The notes: generated by a model not told the origin, from the letters alone. A stretch of DNA of 64,000 nt from Bacillota bacterium (GCA_023386815.1 JAEWIZ010000021.1:62001-126000), one strand, 5' to 3'. Shown: positions 1 to 8,945, numbered from the stretch's first letter. Made by a program: numbers and translations.

Positions 1-107
1 ATTTATAAAGGTAGCGTTGTCGTGGGACTTAGGTAAGGTTCTGTGACAGCGCTCCTTTCCAATTAAAATGGATAATTGGATTAGAGAAACGTATGTGAGC
101 TGTCAAG

Positions 108-199
108 TTCATACAATTGTTATAGATTCCTAAAGAAAATTGTGATCCCTTTGGGTACTTTACAGTGACAGTGGAAGGAATATATACCAATTGTATGAA
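108..199. repeat. Imperfect inverted repeat, 23-bp arms
   Basis: The arms at 108-130 and 177-199 are reverse complements at 21 of 23 positions and enclose 46 bases. The rest of 1-384 shows no convincing gene. It holds two TATAAT-like hexamers (264-269 and 345-350) without good -35 boxes, so the promoter of the following regulator gene is unresolved. The inverted repeat could be a small mobile-element remnant or a transcribed hairpin. Confidence 0.6.
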
Positions 200-384
200 A
201 AATTATATAAGGTATTCCATAGATAAACACCTCGCTTGTCTTTTTTAAAGAGCAAGCCTATGGTATAATATTGAGGGATACAAGTTGAATGCAGTTGTGC
301 ATATCTTGGCACGGAGTGGAATTTCATGGTGCTTGCGTACCTGGTATAATGAGTGGGTAGTAGATGGAGTGTGGAGGTATAGGC

Positions 385-1992
385 ATGTTAAAGGTACTAA
401 TTGCTGATGATGAGCAGATAATCTGCCAGATGATATGTAAATTAATTAATTGGGAATCAAAAGGACTTGAGGTCATTGGAATGGCTCATAATGGGCTGGA
501 GGTTTTGAAAATGATGGAGGAGTTACGTCCGGACATCATTATTTCAGATATCAGAATGCCCGGTTATGATGGTCTTCAATTAGTTCAAAAGGGCAAGGAT
601 ATGGGACTTGATGCTGATTTTGTAATCATGAGTGGCTATAAGAATTTTGAGTATGCACACACTGCTTTGAATTTAGGAGTGAAGCATTATTTACTAAAAC
701 CAATTGATAAAAAGGAATTAGAGGAAACGATTGATCGTATCCTGCAACATAGAAAAGAAGCCAGCGCTATCCATGAGGAGAAAAAGGAACTTGAGGAAAT
801 CGCGAGCTCAGGAAAGAAACGAATTAGAAAGCATTTTTTAAGTACGATCATACATCATAATCACTTTAGCAATGATAGAGAACTAGCCGAGTTGGATGAG
901 AAGTTTCACTGTGAGTTTGAGAATGGATATTTTATTGCATTTTTAACGAAGATAGATTCGAATGCCCCGAATTATGATACAAAAAGCTTGCTAAATGGGA
1001 TTGATTATTTGATTGAAAAAGCTATGGAAGAGGGCGAATGGGAATACATAAATTCCTATGTTAAAACAGGAGTGGTGACTGTTGTAAATTATAAGGCTGA
1101 GCATAGAGAACAGGTTTTTCAGGTGATTGAGAAAATTTTGAAGCTGTGCAGGCTGGAATTGGACAAATTCAATGGTTTCTATGTGACAATTGGTATTGGA
1201 CTAGAAAAAAACTCCATAACCAATACGAAAGATACGATACGAGAAGCGGTTGCGGCAATTAAATGCAGAATTAAGAAGGGAACAAACCGTATCATAGAGT
1301 ACAAAGAGCTTAATTATCGACAGATAAATGTAGAGGATATTTTTACGGAAGGTATTAGACGGCAATTTGAAAACGTACTGGAAGCCATGGATATTCAAAC
1401 CTTTATCAGTGACTTTGATAAAATAGCAAACGATATTCATATGAAGGTAAACTATTCTCCGGTGCTAATCTTTGAATTAATGGAGAAGATGAAAGAAATC
1501 ACCATAGATATCTGGAAAAGAAATAAAATTCAGGAAAGCATCATCAATGATTTTGAGCAACAAATGCAGTTTATTCTGGATTGCAATATAATAGAAGAAC
1601 TCTTACTTCGTAATTTCATAGAAACCTATCAGCGTTATTTTGAACGAGTGATCGATGATAAGCGGAATACGAGTCAGCTACCGATTCGAAAGGCAAAAAA
1701 GTACATTAATGAGAATTATATGCGTCAGATCACCCTGGAAGAGGTGGCTGAAGCTATAGAATTGAGTCCCGCTTATTTTAGCACGGTTTTTAAAAAGGAA
1801 ATCGGAATTAATTTTAGTGATTATTTGATTTCCTGTAGGATTGAAGCAGCAAAGGATATGCTGAAAAACGGAAATCTTCCGGTCAACTTGATTGCGGAAG
1901 AGGTGGGATATGTGGACGCAAAATATTTCAGCAAAACCTTTTACAAATTAGTTGGGTTAAAGCCAACGGAATACCGTAAATTATATCGTTGA
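385..1992 (+). CDS. Response regulator, REC plus AraC-type DNA-binding domain (YesN-like)
   Basis: This is a 535-aa transcription regulator. The N-terminal receiver domain (about 1-120) has the acidic pair Asp8/Asp9, the phospho-acceptor Asp55 in IIISDIRMP, and a conserved Lys in the LLKP motif. A long poorly conserved middle follows, then an AraC/XylS double helix-turn-helix at about 430-535, ending in the typical GLKPTEYRK. I chose ATG 385 because GGAGG at 373-377 lies 7 nt upstream; an in-frame ATG at 364 has no ribosome site. The kinase gene follows after 15 nt. By family it controls adjacent sugar-uptake genes. The domain assignment is secure; the regulon is inferred from position. Confidence 0.93.
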   Translation: MLKVLIADDEQIICQMICKLINWESKGLEVIGMAHNGLEVLKMMEELRPDIIISDIRMPGYDGLQLVQKGKDMGLDADFVIMSGYKNFEYAHTALNLGVKHYLLKPIDKKELEETIDRILQHRKEASAIHEEKKELEEIASSGKKRIRKHFLSTIIHHNHFSNDRELAELDEKFHCEFENGYFIAFLTKIDSNAPNYDTKSLLNGIDYLIEKAMEEGEWEYINSYVKTGVVTVVNYKAEHREQVFQVIEKILKLCRLELDKFNGFYVTIGIGLEKNSITNTKDTIREAVAAIKCRIKKGTNRIIEYKELNYRQINVEDIFTEGIRRQFENVLEAMDIQTFISDFDKIANDIHMKVNYSPVLIFELMEKMKEITIDIWKRNKIQESIINDFEQQMQFILDCNIIEELLLRNFIETYQRYFERVIDDKRNTSQLPIRKAKKYINENYMRQITLEEVAEAIELSPAYFSTVFKKEIGINFSDYLISCRIEAAKDMLKNGNLPVNLIAEEVGYVDAKYFSKTFYKLVGLKPTEYRKLYR

Positions 1993-2007
1993 ATGGGGGT
2001 GTAAGTA

Positions 2008-3042
2008 ATGATTAAAAGAATAATTAATACGAATTTTTTAAGGAAATATCTATTCATTATGATAATGCTGGTAGTATGTATTTTGATCATTACTATAATA
2101 TCCTCGCCCATCATGCCCTGGAAGATTCCGGTAGAAATATTTTATATGGCGGATGCCATTATATTAGCTATCTTAGGCGTTTTACTAATTCTGTTCCTGC
2201 ATAAAATTTATCTGCCTCTTGGAAAGTTAGAGGATAAAATGAGTGAGTTTGTACAACAAAGAAATTTAATGAATGGAGAACAGTTTTCTGAGCCTGCTAC
2301 CATGCTGGAGCAAATAGATCAGTTTTTGGAGATACAGAAAAAAGCCATTGAAAAAGAGCATGCTCAGGCAATAATGACACAGAAAATGAAGTATGCTGAG
2401 CTGCAGAATCAGATTAATCCGCATTTTCTATATAACACGCTGGAAAATATCAGAGGACAGGCGATCGTGGATGATAATTTTACCATAGCTGAGATGACTG
2501 AGGCTCTGGCGAGATTTTTCCGTTACAATATCAGTAAGGATAACGATATCGTAAAGCTATCCCAGGAGCTGGAGAATATACAGACCTATATGCAGATCCA
2601 ACAGTATCGCTTTAAGGATCGTTTTGTATTTCATATCTATAATCACGATAAATCAGATGCCATTTATCATTGCAGAATCCCTAAGATGACCCTGCAGCCC
2701 ATTGTGGAGAATGCGATTTTCCACGGATTAGAGAATAAGATTGAACAAGGGCATATTGATATTCATATTGAAGCTGGGGAGCAGCGGATTACAATTTTGG
2801 TATCGGATGATGGAATCGGGATAGAGGAAGAGACTCTTCAGAAATTAAATAACAGGCTACGAAGTGGTGGCAATAAGATTGAGTGGATTGAAGAAAAAGA
2901 AAATAGTAATGGTATTGCAATGGAGAATGTAAATAACAGAATTCGTTTGCTTTATGGCAATGAATATGGGATTCATGTATCCAGTACACGAGGTGTGGGG
3001 ACTGAGGTGGAGATAGCGCTGCCTTTGATTTTGGACAAGTAA
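2008..3042 (+). CDS. Sensor histidine kinase, YesM/LytS type
   Basis: This 344-aa membrane kinase is the likely partner of the preceding response regulator. Two hydrophobic segments (about 13-35 and 48-66) flank a very short external loop, so there is no sizeable extracellular sensor. The His_kinase domain carries His139 in the QINPHFLYN motif. The ATPase domain shows the N box in IVENAIFHG and a G box in SDDGIGI. It starts at ATG 2008 behind GGGGGTG, 15 nt after the regulator stop, so the two are probably co-transcribed. The small external loop suggests that sensing uses another membrane or binding protein, possibly the ABC proteins downstream. That is inference. Confidence 0.93.
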   Translation: MIKRIINTNFLRKYLFIMIMLVVCILIITIISSPIMPWKIPVEIFYMADAIILAILGVLLILFLHKIYLPLGKLEDKMSEFVQQRNLMNGEQFSEPATMLEQIDQFLEIQKKAIEKEHAQAIMTQKMKYAELQNQINPHFLYNTLENIRGQAIVDDNFTIAEMTEALARFFRYNISKDNDIVKLSQELENIQTYMQIQQYRFKDRFVFHIYNHDKSDAIYHCRIPKMTLQPIVENAIFHGLENKIEQGHIDIHIEAGEQRITILVSDDGIGIEEETLQKLNNRLRSGGNKIEWIEEKENSNGIAMENVNNRIRLLYGNEYGIHVSSTRGVGTEVEIALPLILDK

Positions 3043-3066
3043 CTTTTTGATTTAGGTTAAATGCAT

Positions 3067-3130
3067 GCAATCACGGAAGGCCCGGTCTGCGCCCATATGG
3101 ATATAGCAGCACCTAGATTCACCGCGCTAG
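3067..3130 (+). repeat. Partial copy (right half) of a dispersed palindromic repeat
   Basis: This 64-bp stretch matches 7587-7650 at 56 of 64 positions, including the runs AGGCCCGGTCTGC, ATGGATATAG and TTCACCGCGCTAG. Only the right half of the palindrome is present; the left arm of the full copy is missing. It lies just after the kinase stop codon. Confidence 0.8.
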
Positions 3131-3184
3131 TTGAAGGAACCATTTGTCGGAGTAATTATGTTATTCTTATTAAAATATGGTTCG

Positions 3185-3283
3185 AGTAATAAAACCTTTA
3201 TTACTTATATGGATGAATATAGATGCGTGTTTATATCCATGTGCATAATCTGGATTAGGTTTTTGACATTGAATCAATGATTC
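3185..3283 (+). promoter_or_regulatory. Upstream region of the ABC-like gene: hairpin and 13-bp palindrome
   Basis: AGTAATAAA (3185-3193) and TTTATTACT (3197-3205) form a perfect 9-bp inverted repeat. A TTGACA hexamer lies at 3263-3268 with no good -10 at 17 bp. GAATCA-A-TGATTC (3271-3283) is a perfect 13-bp palindrome. GAATCAAT also appears at 4866-4873, before the next gene, so it may be a regulator half-site. Functional assignment is tentative. Confidence 0.4.
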
Positions 3284-3305
3284 AAGTGTGCAGAAAGGAC
3301 GAATT

Positions 3306-4775
3306 ATGAAAACGGAAATTCTTTCGATGCAGAATGTTTGTATTGGAGATGAGATGGCTCGTTATGCCCTCAGTGACTTTCATCTTCAGGTATATCAGGG
3401 TGAGATGGTGAATCTCATGGGAGTATCCGGCTCTGGTAAAACTGCTTTATATTTTTACTTTATTGGGGAGGAAATGCTTCGAGAGGGTAAAGTTACTTTC
3501 AATCAACAAATATGGAAAGAACATGAACGATTTTCGGCAATCAAGGATATTGTGTGTCTGGGACAGAAAAGTACCCTGATACCGAATCTAACGATTGCTG
3601 AAAATTTATGTATTATTACAGGCAGACGGAAAGTAAAGGGTATTATTCATAAAAAAGCGATGAATTACCGGGTTAGTTTATTGCTGCAGCAATACGCACC
3701 CGAATTATTACCGGAGATGCGGGTCAATGAATTAAACCCGGTACAGCGCCATGTCATTGAGTTGCTGCGTGCCATTGAAAATGAAGCAAGATTGGTCTTT
3801 ATTGACGATGCCTTCAGTTCCCATGGGCAGATGGGAGTGCTTCGCATTCTTGAGCTGCTGCGGGTTCTGAAAGAAAGAAATATAGCAGTGATCTATGCCA
3901 GCAGGAAGAGGGATCAATTCACCCAACTTGCACAAAGGGTAATTATATTGCGCCAGGGAAGAGCGGTAAAAACCTTTTATGCCGAAAGTTATAGTGAAGA
4001 CCTTTGCCGAAAATGGCTCGTAGGAAATCCTGTTCTGACGGGGTTTCAAAGAACCTCTTACAAGACGAATCAGGTTGTTTTAAGAGCAAGTAATCTTACG
4101 GGATCTACCTATATCAGTGATTTTAACCTAGTGGTTCATGAAGGAGAAGTTGTAGGATTATATGACATGAATAATAGCGCTAATCTTGAAGTGACAGACA
4201 TATTGGTGGGTAACATGAAAGCTGAACAGGGACGAATGCTATTGAACGGAAAACATTATGCACCGTTCACAATAGACGATTCCATTGCATGTAATGTTGG
4301 ATATGTCCCCAAGGACAGGGATCGAAGCGGAGTGGTTGGTACGATGAGCTTTGCTGAGAATCTACTTCTTCCTATTATGTTGAAAATGAGTTTGTTTACA
4401 TTTTTTAAGAATGAGCGTGTAAATAGATATTTAGAAAAGGAATACCTGGAGGAGATGGGAATCAAGGAGCAGGATAAGGATAAGGAAGTGAGCAGCTTCG
4501 ATTCTTATGTAAAGACAAATGTAATCTTTCATAAATGGATTCTGTCAAAACCAGCCCTTCTAATCTGTGAGGAAATCTGTGAGGATACAGATATTACCAT
4601 GCGAAATATTATATACAAAGCCTTGGAGGAACTGGCCAAAAATAAATCAGCGGTTCTGATCACCTCCTCCAATATGGGAGAACTGAAGGCAATTTGTGAT
4701 ACAATTTACGTAATGAATAGCTATGGAAACGGAGAAAGAGTTAAAGATATCCAGAAATACAGTCTTTATGAATAA
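3306..4775 (+). CDS. Degenerate two-domain sugar ABC ATPase-like protein, probably regulatory
   Basis: This 489-aa protein has the RbsA/MglA layout of two fused nucleotide-binding domains, but the catalytic motifs are eroded. Domain 1 keeps Walker A (GVSGSGKT, 39-46). Its signature region reads ELNPVQRH instead of LSGGQ, the Walker B catalytic Glu is Asp168 (LVFIDD), and the switch His is lost (IYASR). In domain 2 the Walker A site reads GLYDMNNSAN with no Lys, and the signature is replaced by SFDSYVKTN. ATG 3306 is chosen for AAAGGA 6 nt upstream; GTG 3288 is an alternative. It stands between a two-component system and a normal sugar ATPase. It may bind nucleotide without efficient turnover and signal transport status. 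Function is unproven. Confidence 0.8.
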   Translation: MKTEILSMQNVCIGDEMARYALSDFHLQVYQGEMVNLMGVSGSGKTALYFYFIGEEMLREGKVTFNQQIWKEHERFSAIKDIVCLGQKSTLIPNLTIAENLCIITGRRKVKGIIHKKAMNYRVSLLLQQYAPELLPEMRVNELNPVQRHVIELLRAIENEARLVFIDDAFSSHGQMGVLRILELLRVLKERNIAVIYASRKRDQFTQLAQRVIILRQGRAVKTFYAESYSEDLCRKWLVGNPVLTGFQRTSYKTNQVVLRASNLTGSTYISDFNLVVHEGEVVGLYDMNNSANLEVTDILVGNMKAEQGRMLLNGKHYAPFTIDDSIACNVGYVPKDRDRSGVVGTMSFAENLLLPIMLKMSLFTFFKNERVNRYLEKEYLEEMGIKEQDKDKEVSSFDSYVKTNVIFHKWILSKPALLICEEICEDTDITMRNIIYKALEELAKNKSAVLITSSNMGELKAICDTIYVMNSYGNGERVKDIQKYSLYE

Positions 4776-4924
4776 ACCTTGGAAATTGAAATCGAAAAAT
4801 ACTCCACTTTTTTGAAATCTACTCACATTGTTGCATCAGCCATTTTCTATTATATTATTAATATCGAATCAATCAGTTGGAAAACTCTTCGTTATACCAA
4901 TTAGAAAGAAGGAAATGGTATTCT

Positions 4925-6403
4925 ATGGAACAACAAGTTGTATTGAAAATGAAAAATATTACAAAGCGGTATCCTGGGGTAATCGCTCTTGATAATGTTA
5001 GTGTTGAATTTAAGAGTGGAGAAGTTCATGCGCTCCTGGGAGAGAATGGTGCAGGCAAGTCTACTCTGATCAAGGTTCTTTCCGGTGCGGTTCAAAATGA
5101 CGAGGGAAGCATATGGATCAATGATAATGAATTTGATAAGATGACACCACTAGCTTCAAGAACCAATGGGGTAGAGGTTATTTATCAGGAATACAACCTG
5201 ATCAATGGACTTACTGTTGCGGAAAATATCTGTCTTGGCAGGCAGATGAATGGTTTGATTAATAAAAAGGAAATGATTCAGATAACAAAAGAATTATTTG
5301 ATCGTTTTCATATTGACATTAATCCTAGAGCTTATGTAAAGGAACTGTCGACAGCTCAACAGCAGCTGGTAGAGATTACAAAGGCAATCTCTAAGGATGC
5401 TAAAATTATAGTGATGGATGAACCCACAGCCCAGCTGACGATGTCTGAGGTGGAGAGTCTCTATGAGATGATTCGTAGCCTTAAGGAAAAGGGGAAAACG
5501 ATTATCTACATCTCCCACCGACTGGATGAGTTGTTTGCAATTACTGACTCGGTAACGGTAATGAGGGACGGTGCCTATGTAACAACCGTAGAAACGGCGA
5601 AAACCAACAGAGAAGAGTTAATTACTCTAATGGTTGGCAGAAAGTTGAGTGATACCTATCCAAAGCGCAATTGCATCAAAAATGAGATTGTGTTGAAAGT
5701 AGAAAATGTCAGTGGATTAAAAAATAGTGATGTTTCCTTTGATTTACATAAGGGTGAGATTCTGGGAGTATCCGGTTTGGTTGGAGCAGGAAGAACCGAA
5801 TTAATGAGAGTTATTTTTGCGGCGGACAAAAAGCTTGGTGGTAAAGTGTTCATTAACGGAAAAGAGAAAAATGCCAAGTCACCCAGGGATATGATCAAGG
5901 CAGGAATGGGATTAATTCCAGAAGATCGTAAAGAACAGGGGTGCTTTTTGAATAACTCCATTGAATGGAATATTAGTATTGGAAATATTAGAAGATTAAC
6001 CTCGAACCGTATCATTGACAAGAAAAAAATCCGAAGCCAGGCAGAGAAATACCGGGATATGCTGAATATCAAGACACCGGCTCTAGAGCAAAAGGTGGGA
6101 TTACTAAGCGGTGGTAATCAGCAAAAGGTTGTTCTGGCAAAGGTACTAGCGATGGATTCTGATATTATCATCTTTGATGAGCCCACTAGAGGTATTGATA
6201 TCGGTGCAAGGCATGAAATCTACGAGATGATGTCCAGGTTAGTGGAAAATGGAAAGTCAATTATCATGGTAAGTTCTGACATGGAAGAGCTGCTTGGTAT
6301 GTCTGACCGGATTATTGTAATCAGTGAAGGATGCTTAACCGGTGAGGTATCGAAACAAGAATTTAGTCAGGAATATATTATGGCTCTTGCATCTCATGAA
6401 TAG
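4925..6403 (+). CDS. Ribose/galactose-type sugar ABC transporter ATP-binding protein (RbsA/MglA family)
   Basis: This 492-aa protein has two fused ATPase domains and energises import of a monosaccharide or small glycoside. Domain 1 has Walker A GENGAGKST (about 38-46), signature LSTAQQQ and Walker B IVMDEPTA, followed by ISHRLDEL. Domain 2 has the family-typical altered P-loop GLVGAGRTE, then LSGGNQQKV and IIFDEPTRGID. All expected residues are present, in contrast to the preceding paralogue. ATG 4925 is supported by the AAGGA at 4909-4913 and by homology; the frame stays open further upstream. The permease gene follows after 13 nt. Substrate cannot be told from sequence. Confidence 0.92.
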   Translation: MEQQVVLKMKNITKRYPGVIALDNVSVEFKSGEVHALLGENGAGKSTLIKVLSGAVQNDEGSIWINDNEFDKMTPLASRTNGVEVIYQEYNLINGLTVAENICLGRQMNGLINKKEMIQITKELFDRFHIDINPRAYVKELSTAQQQLVEITKAISKDAKIIVMDEPTAQLTMSEVESLYEMIRSLKEKGKTIIYISHRLDELFAITDSVTVMRDGAYVTTVETAKTNREELITLMVGRKLSDTYPKRNCIKNEIVLKVENVSGLKNSDVSFDLHKGEILGVSGLVGAGRTELMRVIFAADKKLGGKVFINGKEKNAKSPRDMIKAGMGLIPEDRKEQGCFLNNSIEWNISIGNIRRLTSNRIIDKKKIRSQAEKYRDMLNIKTPALEQKVGLLSGGNQQKVVLAKVLAMDSDIIIFDEPTRGIDIGARHEIYEMMSRLVENGKSIIMVSSDMEELLGMSDRIIVISEGCLTGEVSKQEFSQEYIMALASHE

Positions 6404-6416
6404 GAGGATTTTTATA

Positions 6417-7382
6417 ATGGAAAAAAGTAAACTACAACAAATAATAAAAAGTAATATGATGATTATCATTCTGGTGCTGCTCGTAATTGTATTCGGTCTG
6501 TTATCTCCGAACTTTCTGACCGTAAAGAACCTAATGAATATTTGTACCCAGAATGCTTACTTTATTGTCGCTACCATCGGTGTAGCTCTTGTTATGATCA
6601 GCGGTGGTACAGATCTTTCTGTTGGTCAGATTTTAGCAGTGATTGGTGTTAGTATTGCCATGCTGATGCAAAGTGCTGGATTACCGGTACCTGTTGCGAT
6701 CATCCTAGGTGGTGTCATTGGTATGGCCTTAGGAGCATTTAACGGATTGTCAGCAAATATTTTAAAGATTCACCCTATGATTGTTACCTTAGCTACTATG
6801 GCTATTTATAAAGGTATTTCATATACACTTTCCGGTTCAAAATCCTTCTTCAATTTTGATGAAAGCTATATTGCAATCGGACAGGGATATGTAGGTGTTG
6901 TATCGGTTCCTATTATAATAGCAATCGTTGTAGCAATTATCATTCATTTTATGTTAGAGAAGACTTGCTTTGGACGCTTTATTTATGCAGTCGGCGGAAA
7001 TGCGGAAACTGCACGTCTGGCAGGTATCAATGTTAGCAAAATCAAGGTTATGGTATTTGGTATTGCTGGTGTTTTATATACCATATCCACTGTGATTTTA
7101 ACCTCACGTGGTGGTTCTGCCAGCTCCTCCATTGGACCTGGTGTAGAATTCGATGCGATTACGGCCTGCGTACTTGGTGGTGTATCCTTTATTGGTGGTG
7201 AAGGACGTGTCAAGGATGCGGTTGTTGGATGTTTGATCCTTGGTATCCTTGGAAACGGCATGCAGCTCATCGGTATGGGTGTCTATACTCAGAACATCGT
7301 GAAAGGTCTGATTCTTATGGCTTCAATTGGATATGATACCTATCAGAAGATGGCCAAGGTTAAAAAGGTTGTTGCTAAATAA
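6417..7382 (+). CDS. Sugar ABC transporter permease (RbsC family)
   Basis: This 321-aa integral membrane permease of the BPD_transp_2 family has about eight to ten hydrophobic segments. It carries family-typical stretches such as SGGTDLSVGQ near the start and ARLAGINVSKIK in the cytoplasmic loop. ATG 6417 has an AGGAGG ribosome site (6402-6407) that overlaps the end of the ATPase gene, so the two are translationally close. No periplasmic-type binding protein gene follows or precedes within the window. It must lie left of position 1 or elsewhere. The gene closes the ABC cluster and is followed by a hairpin. Confidence 0.92.
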   Translation: MEKSKLQQIIKSNMMIIILVLLVIVFGLLSPNFLTVKNLMNICTQNAYFIVATIGVALVMISGGTDLSVGQILAVIGVSIAMLMQSAGLPVPVAIILGGVIGMALGAFNGLSANILKIHPMIVTLATMAIYKGISYTLSGSKSFFNFDESYIAIGQGYVGVVSVPIIIAIVVAIIIHFMLEKTCFGRFIYAVGGNAETARLAGINVSKIKVMVFGIAGVLYTISTVILTSRGGSASSSIGPGVEFDAITACVLGGVSFIGGEGRVKDAVVGCLILGILGNGMQLIGMGVYTQNIVKGLILMASIGYDTYQKMAKVKKVVAK

Positions 7383-7426
7383 TTCTTTCTTGCTAATTCG
7401 TATTTTTATATTGTAGTGTGCCACGC

Positions 7427-7463
7427 AGAAGCCCTTGCTGATTTATAGTCAGCAGGGGTTTCT
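7427..7463 (+). terminator. Probable terminator of the sugar ABC operon
   Basis: AGAAGCCCTTGCTGA (7427-7441) pairs imperfectly with TCAGCAGGGGTTTCT (7449-7463) across a 7-nt loop, 45 nt after the permease stop. The T-tract is weak (TCATATAT), so termination may be incomplete. Confidence 0.6.
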
Positions 7464-7520
7464 CATATATAGCGAGATTAGTCCGACGAATGGGGAGGAT
7501 GGGGAAGATTTAGACTGTGA

Positions 7521-7643
7521 GGTGAACCTGGGTGTATCTATATCCACCTGGGTTTGCCTTTAACATCCCATGATTGCCAAAGTCAGGCAATCACGGGAGG
7601 CCCGGTCTGCACCCAAATGGATATAGATACACCCAGGTTCACC
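7521..7643 (+). repeat. Full-length palindromic intergenic repeat with nested hairpin
   Basis: The outer arms 7521-7553 and 7611-7643 are reverse complements at 31 of 33 positions. An inner stem (7566-7578 with 7586-7598) closes a 7-nt loop with one mismatch. The right half, extended to 7650, is 87% identical to 3067-3130. The unit is about 125-130 bp, non-coding and GC-richer than its surroundings. It could be a MITE-like or REP/BIME-like element, or a structured RNA. I do not recognise the family. Confidence 0.8.
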
Positions 7644-7707
7644 GCGCTAGGATAAGGAAGTAAATTAACATGATAAAAAGTATATGACGATTTTTAATCT
7701 TTATTGG

Positions 7708-7798
7708 TAATCGATTAAAAAATGGATAAAAACTTAGCCGACAACAAATTCATTTACTTAAATAATCAAATGAACCCAAATTACCAAAACGTTATAAT
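7708..7798 (+). promoter_or_regulatory. Operator-like palindrome and weak promoter before the oxidoreductase gene
   Basis: TAATCGATTA (7708-7717) is a perfect palindrome centred on CG, as in LacI-family operators. TATAAT lies at 7793-7798 with ATGAAC (7770-7775) 17 bp upstream as a poor -35. The site and promoter probably control the gene block starting at 7841. No LacI-type regulator is in the window. Confidence 0.4.
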
Positions 7799-7840
7799 TA
7801 AACCATAGAAAAAAGTATAGGAAGAGATGAGGTATCACCT

Positions 7841-8899
7841 ATGAAAATTAAATTTGGTATTATCGGATACGGTTTTATGGGACATGTACATGTCGAGAAG
7901 TTATTGAAAATCAAAGAGGTAGAGGTCGTAGCAGTTTGCGATAATAATCCTGAAAAATTACTGGATGCACCTGAACATATTAAAAAATACACAGATATGG
8001 ATGAATTACTGAAGGATGAAGAAATCAACACCGTCCTTATTGTTGTTCCAAATCATATTCATCTGGAAGCTGTTACTAAGGCAGCCAGGGCAGGAAAGCA
8101 TATTCTGTGTGAGAAGCCGGTAGCGATGTCTGTGAAAGAACTGGACGAAATGATGAAAGTAGTGGAGGAATGCGGTGTAAACTTTACCGTGCATCATCAA
8201 AGACGCTGGGACTGGGATTTTCGCACTGCGAAAGAGGTTTATGATAATAAATCTCTGGGGGAGGTTTACACAATTCAGTCCAAATTATTTGGTTTTAACG
8301 GAAATATGCATGACTGGCATATTTACACCGAATTTGGCGGTGGAATGCTTTTTGACTGGGGAGTGCATTTAATCGATCAAATGCTCTTCATGGTAGATAG
8401 TAAAGTGAAAACTGTATTTGCAGATGTTCGCAATGTAGTTAATGAAGAAGTGGATGACTACTTTAAAATTCTCCTCAAATTTGAAAATGGTATTACCGGT
8501 GAAATTGAGTTGGGAACTTATTTTCTGACGGATAAAGAGAAATGGTTCGAACGCCACTGGTTCATCGGGGGTAATAAGGGAAGCATGTACAGCGATGGTT
8601 TTGCACCGGAAGGAAAGATTGTAAGAACCACAAAGCTCCTTACCAATGTACCAGGAAAGACCACGATGACAGCATCCGGTCCAACCAGATCCTTTGGCCC
8701 TCCTACACCGGGATTAATCATAACAGAAGACCTGCCAAAGGTGGATACAGATCAAGTGATGTATTATTACAACTTTATTGAAGCTATGAAGGGTGAGGAA
8801 GAATTTGTTGTAAAAATACCAGAGGTTAGGCGTGTACTGGCGTTGATGGAAGCAATCAGGGTATCTGCAGCAACGGGCAAGTCAGTAGATTTTGAATAA
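7841..8899 (+). CDS. Gfo/Idh/MocA-family NAD(P)-dependent oxidoreductase, candidate glycoside 3-dehydrogenase
   Basis: This 352-aa protein has an N-terminal Rossmann domain with GYGFMG at residues 9-14 and the family hallmark CEKP near residue 90. A C-terminal alpha/beta domain contains GGGMLFDWGVHLIDQ, where the His is the usual catalytic residue. The family oxidises or reduces secondary hydroxyls of sugars and inositols. In gut C-glycoside degraders a member of this family (DgpA) oxidises the sugar at C3 before lyase cleavage. Its partners here, an isomerase-like protein and a beta-subunit-like protein, support the same role. This is inference from context; substrate is unknown. The next gene follows after 46 nt with its own AGGAGG. 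Confidence 0.88.
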   Translation: MKIKFGIIGYGFMGHVHVEKLLKIKEVEVVAVCDNNPEKLLDAPEHIKKYTDMDELLKDEEINTVLIVVPNHIHLEAVTKAARAGKHILCEKPVAMSVKELDEMMKVVEECGVNFTVHHQRRWDWDFRTAKEVYDNKSLGEVYTIQSKLFGFNGNMHDWHIYTEFGGGMLFDWGVHLIDQMLFMVDSKVKTVFADVRNVVNEEVDDYFKILLKFENGITGEIELGTYFLTDKEKWFERHWFIGGNKGSMYSDGFAPEGKIVRTTKLLTNVPGKTTMTASGPTRSFGPPTPGLIITEDLPKVDTDQVMYYYNFIEAMKGEEEFVVKIPEVRRVLALMEAIRVSAATGKSVDFE

Positions 8900-8945
8900 T
8901 AAATATAATAACCTAATAGATATCAGTTACAAGGAGGAAAAGAAA

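Noticed and set aside
264..350. Two TATAAT hexamers upstream of the first regulator as promoters
   Set aside because: Neither has a credible -35 at 16-18 bp, so I did not call a promoter.
3158..3280. 40-codon ATG frame with a CGGAG ribosome-like site, between the repeat and the pseudo-ATPase gene
   Set aside because: The product is low-information and spans the hairpin and palindrome of the upstream region. No protein family features are visible.
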